Part shown: positions 54,469 through 63,242 of the stretch, piece after piece
Position numbering within the stretch: the stretch's first letter is position 1
Layout: every line of letters starts with the position of its first letter
Assembly: GCF_000802245.2 (NCBI RefSeq)
Contig: NZ_CP021080.1
Location: forward strand, 2,604,001 to 2,668,000
Length of the DNA stretch: 64,000 nucleotides
Source of the DNA: Streptomyces pluripotens
GTDB taxonomy: Bacteria > Actinomycetota > Actinomycetes > Streptomycetales > Streptomycetaceae
Reading direction: 5' to 3'
Program-made: the position numbers and the translations under genes
Notes under the pieces: model-generated
Database searches by the model: none
Told to the model about the DNA's origin: nothing
What the model saw: the letters and a program-made list of their open reading frames with translations, nothing else

Positions 54469-55386
54469 TCAGTTCCTGTTTCTTTCGAAAGAATCCCGCG
54501 GAGCGGCGATCACTGCGGCAAGGAGCGCCTGCCCGACGGCGTTCGCCGCCGCCTTTTCTGGTGCACGATGCACCCATTTCTCCTTCTCCGGGTGCGCTCC
54601 CATCCGCCGTTCCCCCCTTCCTTCCCGACGTACGGCCCCGTACACGACGTGTCTCACTCCACATCCCTTCTCATGCCTCCTCCCACCGCTGTCATAGCCC
54701 GATTCGGCCACCGCCCGCACAGCACGCGCCGCCTCGGCGAGAGTGGCACCCGTCGTGATCAGGTCGTCGACGAGCACGATCCGGCCCCTGTCGAGCAGCC
54801 TGCCACCGCTCGTCGTCACCTCCAGCGCGCCCGCGAGGTTCCGCAGACGGTGTGCCGCGTCGAGCCGCGCTTGGTCAGCTACGGCCCGCCGCTGGCGCAA
54901 CACGGCCGCCACACGGGCAGGCGTACCCGTGCGCCGCAGCTCCCCGGCGGCCACCAGCGCCATCCGCCGCACCGGATCGTGTCCGCGTGCCCGCACGGCC
55001 CATCGGGCTGAGGGCACCGGCACGAGCAGGACAGGCGCTCGCCTGCTCGATCCCACCAGTCCGCCGCTGCCACGACCGGCACCGGAAATGCCCAGGCCGA
55101 GCCCGGCCCGTACAGCCCCTGCCAGAGCCGGACCCAGTGCTCCCGCGAGGGTCAGCGCGCCCCGCTCCTTGTGGGCGAGGAGGAGCGCCCGCACTTCCTC
55201 CGCATACGGAGCCACCGCGTACACCACCGGTAGCCCGGCCAGCTCCGGAACCGGTCGCACCCGCTGCGGCGGGCCGTCCTCCAGGGTGACCCGGCACGAC
55301 GGACAGAGGGCCGTACGAGGTGCCCCGCAGCCCGCGCAGTCGGTTGGTAGCACCAGGTCGGTGAGGTCCTGCCACCACCTCCGCAT
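54469..55386 (-). CDS. comF: ComF family phosphoribosyltransferase-like protein
   Basis: 305 residues. The N-terminal zinc finger (CAGCGAPRTALCPSC) and C-terminal PRPP-loop phosphoribosyltransferase domain (ILVDDLITTGATLAEAARA-type motif, IVLVDDLITTGAT) are both seen, with the internal FxHKxxG-like step LLLAHKERG. ComF functions in DNA uptake in competent bacteria; its role in Streptomyces is unknown. The C-terminus is about 60 residues longer than usual after the PRPP motif and is charged. Starts at 55386 or 55392 are both possible. Confidence 0.9.
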   Translation of the reverse strand: MRRWWQDLTDLVLPTDCAGCGAPRTALCPSCRVTLEDGPPQRVRPVPELAGLPVVYAVAPYAEEVRALLLAHKERGALTLAGALGPALAGAVRAGLGLGISGAGRGSGGLVGSSRRAPVLLVPVPSARWAVRARGHDPVRRMALVAAGELRRTGTPARVAAVLRQRRAVADQARLDAAHRLRNLAGALEVTTSGGRLLDRGRIVLVDDLITTGATLAEAARAVRAVAESGYDSGGRRHEKGCGVRHVVYGAVRREGRGERRMGAHPEKEKWVHRAPEKAAANAVGQALLAAVIAAPRDSFERNRN

Positions 55387-55673
55387 GGCCATCACTGTGC
55401 CAACGTCGACGACGACTGACCACCCCTGTGGACAACGTCCTGTGGACAACCCCGAGCTCTCCCCTCCCCCCTCCGTCCCCGCGCGGGAGGGCGGGAGTGG
55501 GCAAGTGCCCAGGAAGGACGAGGCGCGGAGAAACGGACAGCTCTGCCGGGTCGGGCACCCGCACCGTACGAACCAGTGGCCGAGGCACCGTGTGGGGGAA
55601 GGGCCTGCAAGCCGCCGCTAGGGCCGCGGCAGGCGACGTTTACGCGACGGGGCGAACGTTGCTTGTTGCAGCA
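55387..55673. other. Spacer between lpqB and comF
   Basis: 287 bases on which no gene is supported. It must hold the comF promoter, but I see no strong pair. No clear hairpin after the lpqB stop. Confidence 0.35.
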
Positions 55674-57506
55674 TTAGCCCGGGTAGACCGGTGCCGTCCC
55701 GTCCTTGTCCACCTTCTGCCACTGCGTCCCGGACGGGAGCCGTACGATTCCGTCCCCCGAGCAGGCCACCAGCGGCACCCGCTCGTCCTCGGACGCGGCG
55801 ATCGCCTTGACCCCGGTGAGCGCCCCGGGAGCCGGACCGTCCAGCGTGGAACCGTCGACCTGGACGTACCGAAGCTGCTGCACGCCACCTTGCTCCTGGC
55901 CGACAACGAGCAGCCTGCTGTCCCCGGCCCAGGAGATGGCGCTGACCTGTTCCAGGTCGGGGGCGGCCGACCGCAGTTCGACCACCGAGATGCCCTGCCC
56001 GGTCCCGTCGTCACGCTGGATCCGGCCGATCAGCAGAGACTGCTTGCCGTCCTTCTCCACGACCAACGCGATCCGCACCCCGTCGGCCGCCACCCGCGCT
56101 TGCTTGATGCGGCCGGGCAAGTCCGGGACGGCCACGTCCTCAGGCTCGGTGACACCGTGTTCCAGGACCTTCAGCCGCTGGTGCTTCGGGTCGCGATCGG
56201 CCACCCACAGGTCACCGCGGGCGTCCCAGCTGGGTGTGGTCAGGCGTTCTGCGGGTGTCGGACCGCTGCTGCTCACCCGTGCCGGCCCGAGCGAACCGCC
56301 CGACGCCAGCGACGTCACGTACAACGAACCACCGTCGTTGCCGACCCCGGCCGCGGTGTGCTCATCCCGCGACACCGCCACGGACTGCAGCGCCCTCAGG
56401 CCCTCGCCCAGCGGACCCGGCACCGGAAAGGCGCTGGTGCCGGTGCTCCCGGTCGGGATCCGCACCAGCCTGCGCTTTCCGTCGAGGAAGTACAGGTACT
56501 CGGGGTGCTTGGACGCCCCGTGCCAGGCGGCGGACTCGGCGTGCTCGGCGGTCAGGTCGCACAGCCGCACACCGCCGGTCCCCCGCAACTCGACGGACTC
56601 CAGTGTCGGCGCCAGGTTCCGCAGGGTGAACAGGGTCTGCGCCGCCATCTCGGTGCATTTGGCAGCTGCGACCTGGGACGCCTTGAGGTTCAGGGGCACG
56701 GTCAGCCGGTTCTGGTCGTCCGGTGTCAGGCCCGACACGTCCCTCTGTAGTGCGGTACCGGAGGGGAAGCTGGACCTGACGACGGGGCCGAGCCAGGTAC
56801 TGGGGCCCTTCAGTAGTGAGCGGACCACCTGGGTCATCGGGTCCACCTTGCTGCGCACGAACACCGGATCGGCCACCGCCACCGGCTGCCTGTTCGGACC
56901 GACCGCCGTGTTGGAGGCGAAGTAGTACTTGTTGACGGACATGTAGTTCCGCTGGAAGTCCGACTTGCCCATGACGACCCCGTCGGGCAGCCTATCGATG
57001 CGCCACTGCCCGTTCTTGGGGTCCTTCGTCAGATGGAGCTTCTCGCGGTAGGACCCGGTGGCGGGCTGGTACGCCTGCTGCGCGTCGACCGTGGCGACCC
57101 TGTTGCCCGCCAGAAGGCAGGTGACGCTGCTGGTTTCCTCCCGGCCCCCCGGCTGGCAGGTGCTCTCTATGCTCGGCCCGTTCGCCAGGACCGTGGTCGA
57201 CCGCTTCGGCCGCCAGGTGCGCACCGCGTCGGCCGTCAGGTATTTGCGAGCGGTGTCGTATTCCGGATCGTCGCTGGTCAGGGCCTCCAGAAAGCCCTGC
57301 ATGATCTCGCCCGGGGTGGCGTTCTCAGCCGGCGGCATGGCGAACACCCGGACCCCGGTCTCCTGCCGCGGCGTGGACTCCACGTCCCGCAGGCCGCCGC
57401 TGTCGGGCATCGAAGCGCAACCGGCCAGTAGGACGGCTCCGAGGGCGGCGTACACCACCGCGCGCCCCGGCCGCCGCTGGGCGCCCCCCTTGCGGTCAGC
57501 GCCCAC
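55674..57506 (-). CDS. lpqB: Lipoprotein LpqB, MtrB-associated regulator
   Basis: 610 residues. The signal peptide ends in the lipobox LLAGCASMP. The N-terminal half contains the sporulation/GerMN-type domain (TARKYLTADAVRTW..., QRNYMSVNKYYFAS), and the second half is a predicted beta-propeller (repeats of LWVADRDPKHQRLKV and LLVVGQEQGG type). LpqB interacts with MtrB outside the membrane and modulates MtrA phosphorylation. GTG start at 57506 overlaps the mtrB stop by 11 bases, with GGGAGG six bases before, so it is coupled to mtrB. Confidence 0.95.
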   Translation of the reverse strand: MGADRKGGAQRRPGRAVVYAALGAVLLAGCASMPDSGGLRDVESTPRQETGVRVFAMPPAENATPGEIMQGFLEALTSDDPEYDTARKYLTADAVRTWRPKRSTTVLANGPSIESTCQPGGREETSSVTCLLAGNRVATVDAQQAYQPATGSYREKLHLTKDPKNGQWRIDRLPDGVVMGKSDFQRNYMSVNKYYFASNTAVGPNRQPVAVADPVFVRSKVDPMTQVVRSLLKGPSTWLGPVVRSSFPSGTALQRDVSGLTPDDQNRLTVPLNLKASQVAAAKCTEMAAQTLFTLRNLAPTLESVELRGTGGVRLCDLTAEHAESAAWHGASKHPEYLYFLDGKRRLVRIPTGSTGTSAFPVPGPLGEGLRALQSVAVSRDEHTAAGVGNDGGSLYVTSLASGGSLGPARVSSSGPTPAERLTTPSWDARGDLWVADRDPKHQRLKVLEHGVTEPEDVAVPDLPGRIKQARVAADGVRIALVVEKDGKQSLLIGRIQRDDGTGQGISVVELRSAAPDLEQVSAISWAGDSRLLVVGQEQGGVQQLRYVQVDGSTLDGPAPGALTGVKAIAASEDERVPLVACSGDGIVRLPSGTQWQKVDKDGTAPVYPG

Positions 57507-59610
57507 GAAATGCCTCCCCAGGCTCGGTTGCATCCTCGGTCGAACTCTCCTGCCCGGCGGCGCCCGTACCGGGCACCGGGTCTTCGGCGGGCTGGTCGTG
57601 GTGGAGCGCACCACCGGCGGGCCGCGGCACCACGCGCGCGCCGATGCCGTTGCCGGGCAGGGCGGTCGGGTCGGCGGCGGGGGTGACGGAGGCCAGCCGC
57701 GGGGAGATGGGGGCGCGCGGCGGCAGGGACGGCCTCTGCGCGGCGGCCTGCTGCACCGGAACGGTGGCCTTCTTCTCCCCTGCTCCGCCGGGCCGTCCGG
57801 TCTCGTCGAGGCCCTGGTTCCGGCGTGAGTCCCTGGGCTCCAGCGGTATCGGCGAGCCCCGCAGCGGCTCGTCCGCGGTCCTCGGCAGTGTCAGCCGGAA
57901 CTGCGAACCGCCGCCCGGCTCGCCCCAGGCCTGCAGCCAGCCGCCATGCAGCCGCGCGTCCTCCAGGGCGATCGACAACCCGAGCCCGGTGCCTCCGGTG
58001 GTACGCGCGCGCGCCGGGTCCGCCCGCCAGAAGCGGCTGAAGACACGGGTTGCCTCGCCCGGCTTGAGCCCGACGCCGTAGTCGCGTACCGCGACAGCGA
58101 CCGCGCCGCCCGCCGCGGCGAGCTTGACGATGACGTCCTTGCCCTCGCCGTGCTCGACCGCGTTGACGACGAGGTTGCGCAGCACCCGTTCCACACGCCG
58201 GGCGTCCGCCTCGGCGACGACCGGCTGCTGGTCGCCGGTCACGCGTATGTGCGTCCCCTTGCGCTCGGCGAGGGGTTCTGCACCGGTGACCACACGCCGC
58301 ACGACCTCCCTGAGGTCTATCGGCTCGGCCTCCAGCGCCGCTGCACCCGCGTCGAAGCGGCTTATCTCCAGCAGGTCCCCGAGCAGCGACTCGAACCGGT
58401 CCAGCTGGTCGGCGAGCAGCTCAGCTGATCGAGCGGTCACCGGGTCGAAGTCCTCGCGCGCCTCGTGGATGACGTCCGCCGCCATGCGGACGGTCGTCAG
58501 CGGGGTCCGCAGCTCGTGCGAGACGTCCGACACGAACCGGCGCTGCATTCGCGACAGATCCTCCAGCTGCTGGATCTGGAGCTGGAGGTTCTGCGCCATC
58601 TTGTTGAAGGCCTCGCCGAGGCGCGCGATGTCGTCCTCGCCAGTGACCTTCATCCGCTCCTGGAGCCGTCCGGCGGACAGCCGCTCGGCGATGCCGGCCG
58701 CCATCCGCACGGGCGTCACCACCTGCCGCACCACCAGCCAGGCGATGGCGCCGAGCAGGACCACGACGAACAGCCCGGCGGTCGCGAGGGTGCCCTTGAC
58801 CAGGCTCAGGGACTTCTCCTCCTGCGTGAACGGGAAGAGGTAGTACAGCTCGTAGGGGTGCCCGTTGGGGTCGTTCACCTGCTTGCCGATGACGAGCCCC
58901 GGCTGGGATTCCTTGCCGTTGTAGTAGACGATCCGCGTGTAGCTCTGCGCGGCCGTGGTGCCGCTGTTGACCCGCTCACGAAGGTCGGCGGGCACGCTCG
59001 ACGTCGGGTCGACGTTGCCGGAGCCACGGGGGCTGCGTCCGCCACCACTGTCGTCGCCCACGGGCAGCGTCACCACGTCGAACGCGCCGGCGCCGCCGCT
59101 GGACAGCGACTCCACGAGGTCACTCATCCATTGGATGACGTTCTGGGACTGCCGTCCGTCCGCGGTCGAGGTGGTGTCACCGGTGCCCGTCGCCGCGGTG
59201 GCCCCGCCGTTTCCGGCGCCGCCGGCCGCCTCGTCGGCCTTCGTCCTGGCCACCGCGAAACCACCGGTCGCCTGGCTCTGGGAAGCCCGCACCTTCGCAT
59301 CCAGCAGGCCGTTGCGCACCTGCCCGATCACTACGAAGCCGAGCAGCAGGACGACACCCAGCGACATCAGCAGGGTCGTGGCGACGACCTTGAGCTGGAT
59401 GTTGCGCCGCCACAGCCGCATGACCGGAAGCAGTGGTCGACGCACCCAGCGCAGGAACAGCCGCAGGACCGGGCTGCCCTGCACTCCGCCCTGGAGTAGC
59501 CCGCCCTCGAAGAGGCGGCTGAAGCGCGCACCCGCCGACGCCCGGCCGACAGGCCGCCCCGGACGGGCCCCGGACCTGCCGGGAGCCGAAGCGGCACTGT
59601 CCCCGGACAC
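57496..59610 (-). CDS. mtrB: Sensor histidine kinase MtrB
   Basis: 704 residues. Two transmembrane helices (about 68-92 and 272-296) flank an extracellular sensor of about 180 residues. HAMP and HisKA follow (phospho-acceptor His in VSHELRTPLT), then HATPase motifs NLVVNAVEHGEG, DYGVGL and GGTGLGLSIA. The C-terminus has a Pro/Ala-rich tail of about 110 residues. It phosphorylates MtrA to control cell-wall and developmental genes. I start at GTG 59610, 1 base after the mtrA stop; a GTG at 59643 is in frame but would overlap mtrA by 32 bases. Confidence 0.96.
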   Translation of the reverse strand: MSGDSAASAPGRSGARPGRPVGRASAGARFSRLFEGGLLQGGVQGSPVLRLFLRWVRRPLLPVMRLWRRNIQLKVVATTLLMSLGVVLLLGFVVIGQVRNGLLDAKVRASQSQATGGFAVARTKADEAAGGAGNGGATAATGTGDTTSTADGRQSQNVIQWMSDLVESLSSGGAGAFDVVTLPVGDDSGGGRSPRGSGNVDPTSSVPADLRERVNSGTTAAQSYTRIVYYNGKESQPGLVIGKQVNDPNGHPYELYYLFPFTQEEKSLSLVKGTLATAGLFVVVLLGAIAWLVVRQVVTPVRMAAGIAERLSAGRLQERMKVTGEDDIARLGEAFNKMAQNLQLQIQQLEDLSRMQRRFVSDVSHELRTPLTTVRMAADVIHEAREDFDPVTARSAELLADQLDRFESLLGDLLEISRFDAGAAALEAEPIDLREVVRRVVTGAEPLAERKGTHIRVTGDQQPVVAEADARRVERVLRNLVVNAVEHGEGKDVIVKLAAAGGAVAVAVRDYGVGLKPGEATRVFSRFWRADPARARTTGGTGLGLSIALEDARLHGGWLQAWGEPGGGSQFRLTLPRTADEPLRGSPIPLEPRDSRRNQGLDETGRPGGAGEKKATVPVQQAAAQRPSLPPRAPISPRLASVTPAADPTALPGNGIGARVVPRPAGGALHHDQPAEDPVPGTGAAGQESSTEDATEPGEAFRGR

Positions 59611-59611
59611 G

Positions 59612-60301
59612 TCAGCTCGGTCCGGCCTTGTACCCGACACCACGTACGGTCACCACGATCTCCGGCCGCTCCGGATCCTTCTCGACCTTGGAACGCAACC
59701 GCTGGACATGCACATTGACGAGCCGCGTGTCAGCGGCGTGGCGATAGCCCCACACCTGTTCGAGCAGCACCTCACGGGTGAACACCTGCCACGGCTTGCG
59801 CGCGAGCGCCACCAGCAGGTCGAACTCCAGCGGGGTCAGCGCGATCGACTGCCCGTCCCGCTTCACCGAGTGCCCGGCCACGTCGATGACCAGGTCGCCG
59901 ATGGTCAGCTGCTCCGGCGCCGGCTCCTCGGACCGCCGCAGCCGCGCCCGGATCCGGGCCACCAGTTCCTTCGGCTTGAACGGTTTGACGATGTAGTCGT
60001 CAGCGCCCGACTCCAGGCCGACCACGACATCGACGGTGTCGCTCTTGGCGGTGAGCATCACGATCGGCACCCCGGATTCCGCCCTGACCAGACGGCACAC
60101 CTCGATACCGTCCCGGCCGGGCAGCATCAGATCGAGCAGCACCAGGTCGGGCTTGGTCTCACGGAAAGCGGCCAGCGCCTTGTCGCCGTCAGCTACGAAA
60201 GACGGCTCAAAACCTTCACCACGCAACACGATGCCGAGCATCTCGGCCAGTGCGGTGTCGTCGTCGACGACAAGGACTCGTCCCTTCATAAACGACATCA
60301 T
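59612..60301 (-). CDS. mtrA: Response regulator MtrA
   Basis: 229 residues, the usual length. The OmpR-type receiver has VLVVDDDTALAE, acceptor Asp in LVLLDLMLPG, and the K switch (DYIVKPFKPKEL). The winged-helix domain ends VVTVRGVGYKAGPS. MtrA directs a regulon linking growth, wall remodelling and development. The start ATG at 60301 gives MMSFMKGRVLVVDDD as in S. coelicolor; a TATGAG just upstream suggests a leaderless mRNA. First gene of mtrA-mtrB-lpqB, with start/stop overlaps or near-overlaps throughout. Confidence 0.97.
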   Translation of the reverse strand: MMSFMKGRVLVVDDDTALAEMLGIVLRGEGFEPSFVADGDKALAAFRETKPDLVLLDLMLPGRDGIEVCRLVRAESGVPIVMLTAKSDTVDVVVGLESGADDYIVKPFKPKELVARIRARLRRSEEPAPEQLTIGDLVIDVAGHSVKRDGQSIALTPLEFDLLVALARKPWQVFTREVLLEQVWGYRHAADTRLVNVHVQRLRSKVEKDPERPEIVVTVRGVGYKAGPS

Positions 60302-60611
60302 CCCATTCTCATAACGGTGGTGAAGGTGCAGGTGAGCAGGGTCACTGGGCCGTGACGATAGTCGCACTCGGCCGTTACTGTCTGCGTCGGCCTGTCGGCG
60401 TCGCCGCCCACGGCTGATGCCGGCTGCCCAGCGTAGGCGCAACGGGACCGTGCGGCCGGCTCGGCAGAGCCTTCCGCGGCGACGCGACGACGACGGTCCC
60501 GTGCAGCGCGGAGAACGACACCGGTCCCCGTCGCCGGGACCGCCGGGCGCCGCAATCTCGCCTTCCGGGCGTCATCCCAGCTGGAGGGGCCGTTCCCGAG
60601 GGGACTTCCCA
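60302..60611. promoter_or_regulatory. Intergenic region upstream of mtrA
   Basis: 310 bases. It includes the mtrA promoter, whose probable -10 lies a few bases before the start. A hairpin at 60522-60542 is listed separately. A pair ACGGGACCGT / ACGGTCCCGT about 45 bases apart (near 60440 and 60492) could form a larger fold. No gene is supported. Confidence 0.4.
60522..60542 (-). terminator. Candidate terminator of mtnA
   Basis: 7-bp stem CGGTCCC/GGGACCG with 7-base loop, about 70 bases beyond the mtnA stop. Confidence 0.55.
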
Positions 60612-61754
60612 TCAGTCGTTCGTCACCTGCGGTGACCTGGTGCGGAGTTGCACCAGAGCCTCGGCCGTCACGGGCGAAACGACCCCTTTCTCGGTGACGA
60701 TGGCCGTCACCAGCTCGGGTGGCGTCACGTCGAACGCCGGATTATACGCCTGAGTTCCCAGAGGCGCCATAGGAATCCCGCCTCCCGCTCTCGGCGTCGA
60801 CACCTGAGGTGGCGTGGCCTCGGTGACTTCTGCGCCAGGGCGCTGCTCGATGTCAATGGACGCGCCGTCGGGGGTGTCCGGATCGACCGTCGTCACCGGG
60901 GCCACCGCGATGAACGGCACATGGTGGTAGCGGGCGAGTACGGCGAGTGGATAGCTCCCGACTTTGTTCGCCACCGAGCCGTCAGCCGCGATCCGGTCCG
61001 CCCCGATCAGCACCGCGTCCACCTCACCCGCTGCGAACAGGGAACCCGCCGCGTTGTCGGTGAGCAGGGTGTACGCCATGCCATTGCGGGCCGCTTCGTA
61101 CGCCGTCAGGCGAGCGCCCTGCAGCAACGGACGTGTTTCGTCCACCCACAGCCGCTGCAGCCGGCCTTTGCGGTGTGCCGCGAGCGCCACCGCGAAGGCC
61201 GTGCCCTCCCCGCCCGACACCAGCGATCCGCTGTTGCAGTGGGTGAGGATCCGAAGCCCGCCGCCAGGCAGCAGTTCGTCCAGCAGCGCCAGACCGTGGG
61301 CGGCCATCCGGGCACTGGCCTCGGCGTCGTCGGCGTGCACCGTCCGCGCCGCGGCCAGCGCAGCCGCGGCGGCTGCGGCCGGGTCGCCGGTGCGGGCCAG
61401 CACCGCCCGGTGTGCAGCCTGGGCCCGGCGCACACCGACGGACAGGTTGACCGCGGTGGGACGGGCGCCTTCCAGCGCTCCCGCGGCCTCGGCCACGTCG
61501 AAGCCGCGCACCGCGGCAAGCGCGACGCCGTATGCCCCCGCGATCCCGAGCAGCGGCGCCCCGCGCACGGCGAGCGAACGGATCGCCTCCACCAGTGCCG
61601 GTGCGTCCGTGCACACCAACTCAACCTCTTCGGCCGGGAGCCGTGTCTGGTCCAGAAGGACCAGTACGGGGCCTTCGGGAGGTTCCTCCCATCGGATCGC
61701 CGGTATCCGCCTCGGACGCTTGTCCCCACCGGTTCGCGCCTGCTGATCAGCCAT
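60612..61754 (-). CDS. mtnA: S-methyl-5-thioribose-1-phosphate isomerase
   Basis: 380 residues. It converts methylthioribose-1-phosphate to methylthioribulose-1-phosphate in the methionine salvage pathway. The catalytic cysteine lies in RILTHCNSGSL, and the catalytic aspartate in VLIGADRIAADGSVANKVG, both typical. The core RGAPLLGIAGAYGVAL is also present. The ATG at 61754 is used; the first 20 residues are a variable extension. Other mtn genes are not in the window. Confidence 0.95.
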   Translation of the reverse strand: MADQQARTGGDKRPRRIPAIRWEEPPEGPVLVLLDQTRLPAEEVELVCTDAPALVEAIRSLAVRGAPLLGIAGAYGVALAAVRGFDVAEAAGALEGARPTAVNLSVGVRRAQAAHRAVLARTGDPAAAAAAALAAARTVHADDAEASARMAAHGLALLDELLPGGGLRILTHCNSGSLVSGGEGTAFAVALAAHRKGRLQRLWVDETRPLLQGARLTAYEAARNGMAYTLLTDNAAGSLFAAGEVDAVLIGADRIAADGSVANKVGSYPLAVLARYHHVPFIAVAPVTTVDPDTPDGASIDIEQRPGAEVTEATPPQVSTPRAGGGIPMAPLGTQAYNPAFDVTPPELVTAIVTEKGVVSPVTAEALVQLRTRSPQVTND

Positions 61755-61894
61755 GCGGCCAGTCTGCCCCGGATCCGGCGGACAATTGAAGGAGCCCAGC
61801 CTGTACCGCGGCCGATCGCCTGGTGACCACCCCATGGGACGATGGCTGCCCACCTGCCGCCGCGATCGCGCACGGGCACCGAGAAGGAGCTTCG

Positions 61895-63238
61895 ATGACA
61901 GACACTCCGGGCTGGGCCTCGCCCGGATCCGCCCCGTCGTCCGAGGGGCGGGAACCCGGTGCATCCGGCCCCGCCGACCACCCCGGCCCTACAGAACCGG
62001 CGCAGCAGCCGGGCCCGATCCCACAGGGCCCAGGCGTGAAGTGGTCGAAGGAGCAGCCCCCGCCTGGTCAGTGGTCCGCGCCCACCGGTGCCCCCACACC
62101 CCAGGCTCCGCCGCCACGGCCGCCTTCCGGACCGGGCTGGGGTGGCCAGCAGCCCGGCGGCCCGGGCCCCGGAGGTTACGGCGGCCCTCCCGCGGGCCCC
62201 GGCGGATACGGTGCCTGGGGCAGCGGGTGGGGCGGTCCGCCACCCGCTGCCAAGCCCGGTGTGATCCCGTTGCGCCCGCTGGGCGTCGGTGAAATCCTCG
62301 ACGGTGCCGTCTCCACCATGCGCACCTACTGGCGCACGGTGCTCGCTGTCTCGGTTGCGGTCGCCCTCGTCGTGGACACCAGTCTGGTCCTCGTACAGGG
62401 ACTGATCATGAACGACGCCGTCACCACGTCGACGTTCAACGACCGCAGTGCCACCCCGGACGAAGTCTTCCACGCCCTGCGCGCCTCCATGATCGGCACC
62501 GGCATAGTCGCCGCGATCTCCATGGTCGCCGTCATCGTCGCAACCGCTCTGCTGACGACCATCACCAGCCGGGCCGTCCTCGGCAGACCGATCACCGCCG
62601 TCGAGGCCTGGCGCGAAGCCCGCCCGCAGATCCCCAAGCTGTTCGGCATGCTCGTCCTGCTTGCTCTGATCGTCGGCGGTGTGGTGTTCGTCGGGGCGCT
62701 GCCGGGGCTCATCATCATGTTCGCCGGGAGCGGCAACGGAGCCGGGGCGGCACTACTGGCCCTGGGTATCGTCGCCGCCCTGATCGTCGCGGGCTGGCTG
62801 ATGATCCGCTTCTACCTGGCCACGCCCGTCCTGATACTGGAACGGCAGTCGATCCTGAAGGCCCTGAGCCGCTCCGCCAAGCTGGTGCGCGGCTCCTGGT
62901 GGCGGATCTTCGGCATCATGCTGCTCACCGGGCTCATCACGAACATCGTCGCATCGCTGGTTGGCATCCCGTTCACCTTCATCGGGGCAGCCGTGAGCGG
63001 CGACAGCATCGGCAACCTGCTCGGCGCCAGCGGTGGGCACCTCAGCTGGACGTTTCTGATCATCCGCGGGATCGGCTCGGTGGTCGGCACCACGCTCACC
63101 CTCCCGATCAGTGCAGGCGTCACGGTGCTCCTCTACATCGACCAACGGATCCGCCGCGAGGCCCTCGACCTCGAACTGGCCCGGGCCGCCGGCGCGCAGG
63201 GGGCCGGCAGCGCCGCCGGTACCATCCCGGGGAGCTGA
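61895..63238 (+). CDS. Membrane protein with GPDPase-type membrane domain and Gly/Pro-rich N-terminus
   Basis: 447 residues. The first 125 are disordered and rich in Pro, Gly and Gln (GYGGPPAGPGGYG). From VIPLRPLGVGEILDGAVSTM begins a six-helix membrane domain with the pattern of the glycerophosphoryl-diester-phosphodiesterase membrane family (FYLATPVLILERQSILKALSRS, LVRGSWWRIFGI). GAAGGAG six bases before the ATG. The next gene begins 4 bases after its stop, so the pair forms an operon. Function unknown; such pairs with DUF4129 proteins are common in actinobacteria. Confidence 0.85.
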   Translation: MTDTPGWASPGSAPSSEGREPGASGPADHPGPTEPAQQPGPIPQGPGVKWSKEQPPPGQWSAPTGAPTPQAPPPRPPSGPGWGGQQPGGPGPGGYGGPPAGPGGYGAWGSGWGGPPPAAKPGVIPLRPLGVGEILDGAVSTMRTYWRTVLAVSVAVALVVDTSLVLVQGLIMNDAVTTSTFNDRSATPDEVFHALRASMIGTGIVAAISMVAVIVATALLTTITSRAVLGRPITAVEAWREARPQIPKLFGMLVLLALIVGGVVFVGALPGLIIMFAGSGNGAGAALLALGIVAALIVAGWLMIRFYLATPVLILERQSILKALSRSAKLVRGSWWRIFGIMLLTGLITNIVASLVGIPFTFIGAAVSGDSIGNLLGASGGHLSWTFLIIRGIGSVVGTTLTLPISAGVTVLLYIDQRIRREALDLELARAAGAQGAGSAAGTIPGS

Positions 63239-63242
63239 TGCG

